From: an uncultured Flavobacteriales bacterium
Lineage (GTDB): Bacteria > Bacteroidota > Bacteroidia > Flavobacteriales > BACL11
Direction: 5' to 3'
Assembly (NCBI GenBank): GCA_905478555.1
Contig: CAJQIZ010000012.1
Coordinates: 26,201 to 90,200, forward strand
DNA: 64,000 nt
Below the pieces are notes generated by a model. The model was not told where the DNA came from. It ran no database searches and was given only the letters and a program-made list of their open reading frames with translations. Position numbers and translations under genes: made by a program. Below, in pieces: positions 63,832-64,000 of this stretch. The first letter of the stretch is position 1, and each line of letters opens with the position of its first letter.

Positions 63832-64000
63832 ATGAAGAAAATTTATTTATCTATTTGTGCTTTAGTAGTAGTTGCTACTTCTTTTGCTCAACAAAATGAT
63901 GTAAAAAATACTGATTTCAGTGATCAAACATCTAAGTTTCACCACTACACATCTACTGATGATGTAAATAAAGCAGTCCCTTTTTGGACAAATGACTTGT
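63832..64000 (+). CDS. Secreted protein, 5' end only, unknown function
   Basis: The gene runs off the window after 56 codons. It begins with a signal peptide, MKKIYLSICALVVVATSFAQ, and goes on QQNDVKNTDFSDQTSKFHHY. Signal peptides of this SFAQ/SFSQ form are common on T9SS cargo and outer-membrane proteins in Bacteroidota. No domain can be recognised from the visible part. The start is well supported by the signal peptide and a promoter box upstream. Confidence 0.75.
   Translation, partial: MKKIYLSICALVVVATSFAQQNDVKNTDFSDQTSKFHHYTSTDDVNKAVPFWTNDL

Noticed and set aside
1..64000. CRISPR arrays, tRNA or rRNA genes, insertion sequences, phage genes
   Set aside because: No repeat-spacer pattern, cloverleaf-like intergenic stretch or transposase motif was found; gaps between genes are all short.

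Overview
The window is AT-rich, tightly packed chromosomal DNA from a member of the Bacteroidota, most likely a marine-type flavobacterium. The evidence is SprA, the giant outer-membrane translocon of the type IX secretion system (T9SS), in the order malic enzyme–ruvA–sprA–gcvH. Other evidence is two proteins with C-terminal T9SS sorting domains, a TonB-dependent receptor with a carboxypeptidase-like N-terminal domain, a RemB/Wzi-type barrel, a DUF4296 lipoprotein, and repeated TAnnTTTG promoter boxes in place of sigma70 signals. Genus and species cannot be told from this sequence. I saw no rRNA, tRNA, CRISPR array, insertion sequence or phage gene, and no gene-free stretch over 300 bases.

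Layout. 1-9 kb: end of malic enzyme, ruvA, sprA, gcvH and a TonB protein. 9-11.8 kb, minus strand: cysC-cysD-cysN, which convert sulfate to PAPS. 11.9-29.3 kb, plus strand: a nearly gapless run starting with deoC and cysQ (PAP phosphatase). It continues with a flippase, four sulfotransferases, an acyltransferase, a Wzy-like polymerase, a sugar epimerase, an exported glycosidase-like protein, two glycosyltransferases, gmhA, gmhB, a WecA-type initiating transferase, a RemB/Wzi-like outer-membrane protein and tsaB. 29.3-37.1 kb, minus strand: a DEAD-box helicase, a secreted phospholipase-D-fold protein, a TonB-dependent receptor and a lamin-tail-domain secreted protein. 37.2-44.4 kb: acs, a polyprenol-phosphate mannosyltransferase-like gene, dihydroorotase, small lipoproteins, an SDR and tyrS. 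44.3-51.1 kb, minus strand: a secreted YyaL-like protein, an M20 dipeptidase, gpmI, a small membrane protein and a GATase lipoprotein. 51.2-59.9 kb, minus strand: a nine-gene tryptophan/kynurenine degradation operon. 60-64 kb: a UbiA-like protein, gcvP and the start of a secreted protein.

The most striking unit is 9-29 kb. Sulfate activation (CysN, CysD, CysC), removal of the by-product PAP (CysQ), four sulfotransferases and a Wzx/Wzy-type assembly line all sit together, while no sulfate-reduction genes (cysH, cysI, cysJ) are present in the window. This points to a dedicated pathway for a sulfated surface polysaccharide, with an embedded exported hydrolase resembling in position the role of PslG-type enzymes. 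The second notable unit is the compact kynurenine operon. It runs from tryptophan to 2-aminomuconate and contains a conserved-looking SDR whose catalytic Tyr and Lys appear to be replaced.

Functions were assigned by recognising family motifs by eye, and no database search was run. Several starts were moved from the longest frame where a signal peptide, an upstream stop or a promoter box made another start more likely.
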